DNA from: Flavobacteriales bacterium
GTDB taxonomy: Bacteria > Bacteroidota > Bacteroidia > Flavobacteriales_F > PHOS-HE28
NCBI GenBank assembly: GCA_016721825.1
Contig: JADKHI010000002.1
Span: 656,745-720,744, forward strand
Direction of reading: 5' to 3'
Length of the DNA stretch: 64,000 bases
The stretch's first letter is position 1, and each line of letters begins with the position of its first letter. Of this stretch, positions 60,493 to 64,000 are shown piece after piece. Both the position numbers and the translations under genes were made by a program. The notes under the pieces were generated by a model. The model worked only from the letters and a program-made list of their open reading frames with translations. It was not told the origin of the DNA and searched no databases.

Positions 60493-61178
60493 ATGGGCCG
60501 GCAGATCCTCCGCTTCATTGTTCGGGCTTTGCTGGTGCTCGTATCTTTCATCGGCATCTACCTCCTCGCGGCATGGCTCCTGTCGAAGGTCCCGGTGAAC
60601 GCAGGAGCGGCAAAGCCGCAGGACGGTATCCCCATCTACCTGTTGAGCAACGGGGTGCACACGGACCTTGTGCTTCCGCTGGCCATCACCGAACACGACT
60701 GGCGAAGCCTATTGGACCAGAACCTCGTTGCGGAACCGGACAGCTTTGCGCGCTGGGTGGCCTTCGGTTGGGGCGACAAGGGCTTCTACCTGAACACGCC
60801 GACCTGGGCGGACCTCACGGCCAGCACAGCGCTGAAGGCTGCGTTCGGGCTCAGTGGCACCGCCATGCACATCACCTACCACCGTAGCCTGCACGAAGGG
60901 CCGGTGTGCCACCGGATCCTGCTCGACCCCGAAGCGTATGGACGCTTGGTGCAGTACATCGCCAATGGCTTCGCGCGGGGTGCTTCGGGATCGGCACCCC
61001 CATTGCCGGTGCGCACTACACCGATAGCGATGTCTTCTACGAGGCCACCGGTCGCTACCACCTCTTCCATACCTGCAACTCGTGGACGAACGAAGGCTTG
61101 AAGGTCTGTGGTGCCAAGGCATGCCTGTGGACCCCGTTCCAGGGTGGGTTGATGGACCTGTATGCTCCGCTTCCGTAA
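60493..61178 (+). pseudogene. DUF2459/TIGR02117-like membrane-anchored protein, one frameshift
   Basis: The first frame (60493 to about 60977) gives an N-terminal anchor (FIVRALLVLVSFIGIYLLA), GIPIYLLSNGVHTDLVLP, FGWGDKGFYLNTPTW and AMHITYHRSLHEG. The second frame, starting near 60981, continues CFGIGTPIAGAHYTDSDVFYEATG and CNSWTNEGLKVCGAKACLWTPF. Adding one G to the G4 run at 60977-60980 restores a single protein typical of the family. The change is most simply a sequencing error, as several genes here share it. Confidence 0.8.
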
Positions 61179-61200
61179 GTTCACCGCCCAACCCCATCCC

Positions 61201-61813
61201 ATGCACCGCCTTCTCCTGCCCTGCTTGTTGCTCTGTTGCAACCTGAACCTGAGCGCCCAGACCGACGCCACTGTGGAACCACCGACCATGCTCGAAGTGA
61301 CCGTGGACGGACAAGTGAAGAAGATCGAGCGACGGCAGTGCCTTCGACGTGAACGGCACCAGCGTGACCGCCCGGGTGAGCGACGTGAAGACCTTGGCCA
61401 CCGGTAGTGTCAGCTTTGACTACCCTCGGCACTTCGGTTTCGAGTTCGATGGCAGCACCGGTGGCATGCGCCAATGGTCTTTGGACGGCAATAATGTGGT
61501 GCTCATGCTCTTCGAGATCGACGGCGCCGGTGAAGTGAAGGACTTCGAAGAAGGCATGGCCGAGCGCTTCGGCAAGAAGAACTGCAAGGGCAGTGACACC
61601 AGCAAGCGCTTGGGCGGTCAGAAACTGGAAGGTCGTCGGCTGGACATCACCTTGGCCGGAACCGCGCTGACCGTGGACATCCTGAAGCTGCCTTCCGCCG
61701 AAGGGAAGACCAACCTGCTTTTCGTTCAGGACACCAAGACGGACGCTGGTGGCACCAGCGATGAGAGCACGGACACCATGCAGCTCATGGACCGCACGAT
61801 CAAATTCAACTAG
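61201..61813 (+). pseudogene. Exported protein, unknown function, one frameshift
   Basis: The first frame from ATG 61201 gives a signal peptide (MHRLLLPCLLLCCNLNLSAQ) and VTVDGQVKKIE. Removing the C at 61330 joins it to DGSAFDVNGTSVTARV and the rest, ending DTMQLMDRTIKFN. The repaired protein is about 203 residues. Core strands (GSVSFDYPRHFGFEFDGS, NVVLMLFEIDG) suggest a beta-rich fold; no family is recognised. Confidence 0.65.
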
Positions 61814-61828
61814 GGCTTTGTAAGCGGC

Positions 61829-62700
61829 CTACACGTGCCGCTCGATGAACTTCACGACCTCCCCGGCGATGTCCTCGCCAGTAGCCTTCTCGATCCCTTC
61901 CAGACCGGGGGAGCTGTTCACCTCGATGATCAGGGGGCCACGGTCGCTCTGGAGCATGTCCACACCGGCAATGTGAAGGCCGAGGGCCTTTGCGGCCTTG
62001 ATGGCGGCCACCTCCTCCTCGCGGCTCAGCTCGATAAGTTCCGCCTTGCCGCCCCGGTGCAGGTTGCTGCGGAACTCCCCCTCTTGCCTTGGCGTTTCAT
62101 GGCGCCCACAATGCGGCCATCGACAACGAATACGCGGATGTCGGCGGCCTTGGCCTCCTTGATGAATTCCTGCACAATGACCCTGGCCTTGGGGCTGTTG
62201 AAGGCCTCGATCACAGCGATGGCGGCTTTCTTGGTGTCGGCCAGCACCACGCCGAGCCCTTGGGTACCCTCGAGGAGCTTGATGATGCAGGGGCGCCGCC
62301 CACGCGGTCCACCACGCTCTCCACATCCTTGCTGTAGTTGGTGAACACGGTGGTGGGCATGCCCAGCCCGGCCCGGCTCAGGATCTGGAGGCTGCGGAGC
62401 TTGTCGCGGCTGCGCACCAGGGCCTGGCTCTCGGTGGTGGTGAACACCTTCATCATCTCGAACTGGCGGACCACAGCGGTACCGAAGAAGGTGACGCTGG
62501 CGCCGATGCGGGGAATGATGGCATCGACCCCGGTGATGGGCTCTCCATTGTAGATCACCTGCGGATTGCGCTTCTCAAATGCTGAGATCGCATTTCACAT
62601 GGTCCACCACGCGCACCTCGTGCCCGCGCTGGTGACAGGCTTCCACCAGGCGTTTCGTGGAATACAGCTTGGTGTCGCGGGACAGGACGACAATGTTCAT
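61829..62700 (-). pseudogene. rimK: RimK-type alpha-L-glutamate ligase, three frameshifts
   Basis: Four frame pieces join into an almost 290-residue ATP-grasp ligase. It starts MNIVVLSRDTKLYSTKRLVEAC at 62700; continues VIYNGEPITGVDAIIPRIGAS; then IIKLLEGTQGLGVVLADTKKA and VFVVDGRIVGAMKRQGK; and ends RSNLHRGGKAELIELSREEEV, GVDMLQSDRGPLIIEVNSSPG. Breaks are at 62577-62579 (extra base in a TTT run, minus strand), 62290-62293 (missing base in a C run) and about 62083-62085 (missing base). RimK adds glutamate residues to ribosomal protein S6 and relatives. The protease partner is at 59264. Confidence 0.85.
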
Positions 62701-62837
62701 CGCGTTCGGGGTCGAAGGGGTTAAAAGTAGCGGCGTGGCGTGGTTCACGAACCATCCACACCCTGTTGTGGAACGTTAACTACCGATGATCCGATCGTGA
62801 AGTGTATTTTCGCAGTCTTCACGACCAGACGATCACT

Positions 62838-63647
62838 GTGGCACGGACCATTGAAGCAAGTTCCCCTCTTGGCGCATCCTTGACGCCGGAACAGAAGCAG
62901 TTCTTCCATAAGAACGGCATCATTCATCTTCCGGGGTTCATCAGCCGCGAGACCGTGGCGGCGCTTTGGAAGGCCTGTGAGGAGATCCAGGCGAAGTGGA
63001 TCGCGGAGGATACCAAGCTCATCAACGGCATCCCGGTGAAGTGGGGCAACGATGTGGATGGCAAGCGGATCGTTCAGCGCTTCGCGTTCGCCAACCAGCA
63101 CAGCCCCACCCTGGCCGAGTTCCTGCGCGACCCGCGCTTTGAGGCGTTGCTGGAACTCGTAGGACCGGAAGCCCGCCTTGGGATCAACGAGAAGGACGGT
63201 CTGGTGGTGAATCACTATGTGAACACCGATGCCAGCATGTTCACGCAGATGGGCTGGCATACGGACAGCGTGCGTGACATCTTCCTCGGGAAGCGCATTC
63301 TACCGATGTTGAACGTGGGCATCCACTTGGATGACCAGGACCCTCGCAATGGGGGCCTGCGCCTGCTGCCCGGCACACATGAGCAGAACCTGTGGAACAT
63401 GCTGTTCCGCAAAACGAACTTCCTGAACAACAAGCCGGACGAGCGCGAAGTGGCGTTCGAGATCAAGGCCGGTGACCTGACCATCCACGATGGTCGCTGC
63501 TGGCATCGTGTGGAACGCAGCAGGCTCGTTGGCGAGGCCAGTCGCCGCCGCGTGATGTACATCCCCATCATCGCAGGTAGCTACTCCCCGAAGTCCGCCA
63601 ATAGTCCGACCCCGTTCTACCATCGGTTCAGCCACCTGGTGCGGTGA
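62838..63647 (+). CDS. Phytanoyl-CoA dioxygenase (PhyH) family protein
   Basis: A protein of about 269 residues in the Fe(II)/2-oxoglutarate oxygenase superfamily. FFHKNGIIHLPGFISRETV opens the fold; WHTDSVRDIF gives the HxD metal site; and DGRCWHRVERSR gives the distal His and the 2-oxoglutarate Arg region. GLRLLPGTHEQN is typical of PhyH proteins. There is no ATG at the N-terminus; GTG 62838 (MARTIEASSPLGAS) is preferred, as a TATTTTCG -7-like element sits at 62804-62811. GTG 62802 is the alternative. This gene is intact despite the frameshifts around it. Confidence 0.85.
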   Translation: MARTIEASSPLGASLTPEQKQFFHKNGIIHLPGFISRETVAALWKACEEIQAKWIAEDTKLINGIPVKWGNDVDGKRIVQRFAFANQHSPTLAEFLRDPRFEALLELVGPEARLGINEKDGLVVNHYVNTDASMFTQMGWHTDSVRDIFLGKRILPMLNVGIHLDDQDPRNGGLRLLPGTHEQNLWNMLFRKTNFLNNKPDEREVAFEIKAGDLTIHDGRCWHRVERSRLVGEASRRRVMYIPIIAGSYSPKSANSPTPFYHRFSHLVR

Positions 63648-64000
63648 GGTGGTTGCACGTCCTATTGACGGCAGCGGCAGTTGTCATAGGTAATTGGGTG
63701 CAGGCACAACCTGCGCCCCCCACGGTGCGGTCTTCGCCACCTTCCCCGCCCCGCCGGCCAGCAAGGACCTGCTCTTCTACATCCAGCGGAACAAGAACGC
63801 CAACACCATCGTGTACGAGGCCAACCGCGACGCGACCGGGAAGCTCGTATCGGACGACCCTGTCAAGGTGAACTGGATCCGCCACACCGAAAGGGGGCAT
63901 CCGGGAGCCGCTGAACCTGATGGAGCGCACCATCGCCTACGGTGTTTCGCACCGCCACACCACGGACGGCATGGCCACCATGAAGTTCGTGGCGAGCGAG
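63644..64000 (+). pseudogene. DUF4833-like exported protein, partial and frameshifted
   Basis: The first frame (GTG 63644, overlapping the PhyH stop) gives a signal peptide (MRWLHVLLTAAAVVIGNWVQA). After a one-base gap in the C6 run at 63716-63721 the frame reads GAVFATFPAPPASKDLLFYIQ and VYEANRDATGKLVSDDPVKV. After a second gap near 63890-63897 it reads GIREPLNLMERTIAYGVSH to the window end. The WIRHTE and AYG motifs fit DUF4833. Runs off the edge. Confidence 0.65.

Noticed and set aside
60493..61178. Programmed frameshift in the DUF2459-like gene
   Set aside because: Several neighbouring genes have similar one-base breaks, so sequencing error explains it more simply.

Overview
The window looks like a chromosomal stretch from a high-GC member of the Bacteroidota, most likely Flavobacteriales-like. 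The evidence is several cargo proteins with type IX secretion (T9SS) C-terminal sorting domains, a SprB-repeat/PKD adhesin directly followed by a PorP/SprF-family protein, Bacteroidota-style -7 boxes (TAnnTTTG) ahead of some genes, few Shine-Dalgarno sites, and families common in this phylum (CtlX, DUF4230, DUF4920, DUF3788, LemA/TPM, delta-60 repeats). No rRNA, tRNA, CRISPR array, insertion sequence or phage module was recognised.

Layout. 0-12 kb: the edge of an AT-richer gene, a secreted GH3 glycosidase with a PA14 insert, an exported EEP nuclease/phosphatase-like protein, a delta-60 T9SS cargo, a CPBP protease, an ECF sigma operon with three small membrane or metal-site proteins, a secreted serine hydrolase and a pirin. 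12-20 kb: GNAT, fatty acid desaturase, then a 1601-residue SprB/PKD adhesin with three 717-bp composite repeats, and its PorP/SprF partner. 20-24 kb: a minus-strand arginine operon, arginase - CtlX - ArgS. 25-27.7 kb: FtsK. 27.7-29.7 kb: an AT-rich island with a class III nucleotide-cyclase-like protein convergent with a trypsin-like protease that has no signal peptide. 29.8-34 kb: two T9SS cargo genes in one operon. 34.14-34.44 kb: an array in which a short W-GAACC core recurs at an exact 21-bp period. 34.7-44 kb: FN3 protein, a sensor-poor histidine kinase next to a beta-propeller lipoprotein, VOC protein, T9SS beta-helix protein, histone H1-like protein, lipoproteins. 44-54 kb: methyltransferase, OmpA-like lipoprotein, DUF4230, SpmAB-type membrane protein, SET-domain protein, LolA, Kup potassium transporter, OsmC. 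54-59 kb: LemA - TPM - TPM - TerB/J-domain cluster, isoaspartyl peptidase, PAP2 phosphatase, DUF4920. 59-64 kb: RimK-associated protease, GreA-like protein, frameshifted DUF2459-type gene, frameshifted exported protein, frameshifted rimK, PhyH oxygenase and a frameshifted DUF4833-like gene at the edge.

How genes work together. Recurrent themes are the T9SS-exported surface proteome, arginine/citrulline turnover, envelope stress control (ECF sigma with small membrane sensors; LemA/TPM) and RimK-type protein modification. The most unusual items are the 21-bp phased array, the cyclase/protease island, and the sigma operon with paired small membrane proteins. Seven single-base frameshifts in four genes within the last ~3 kb are best read as homopolymer sequencing errors at a contig end, not true gene decay.
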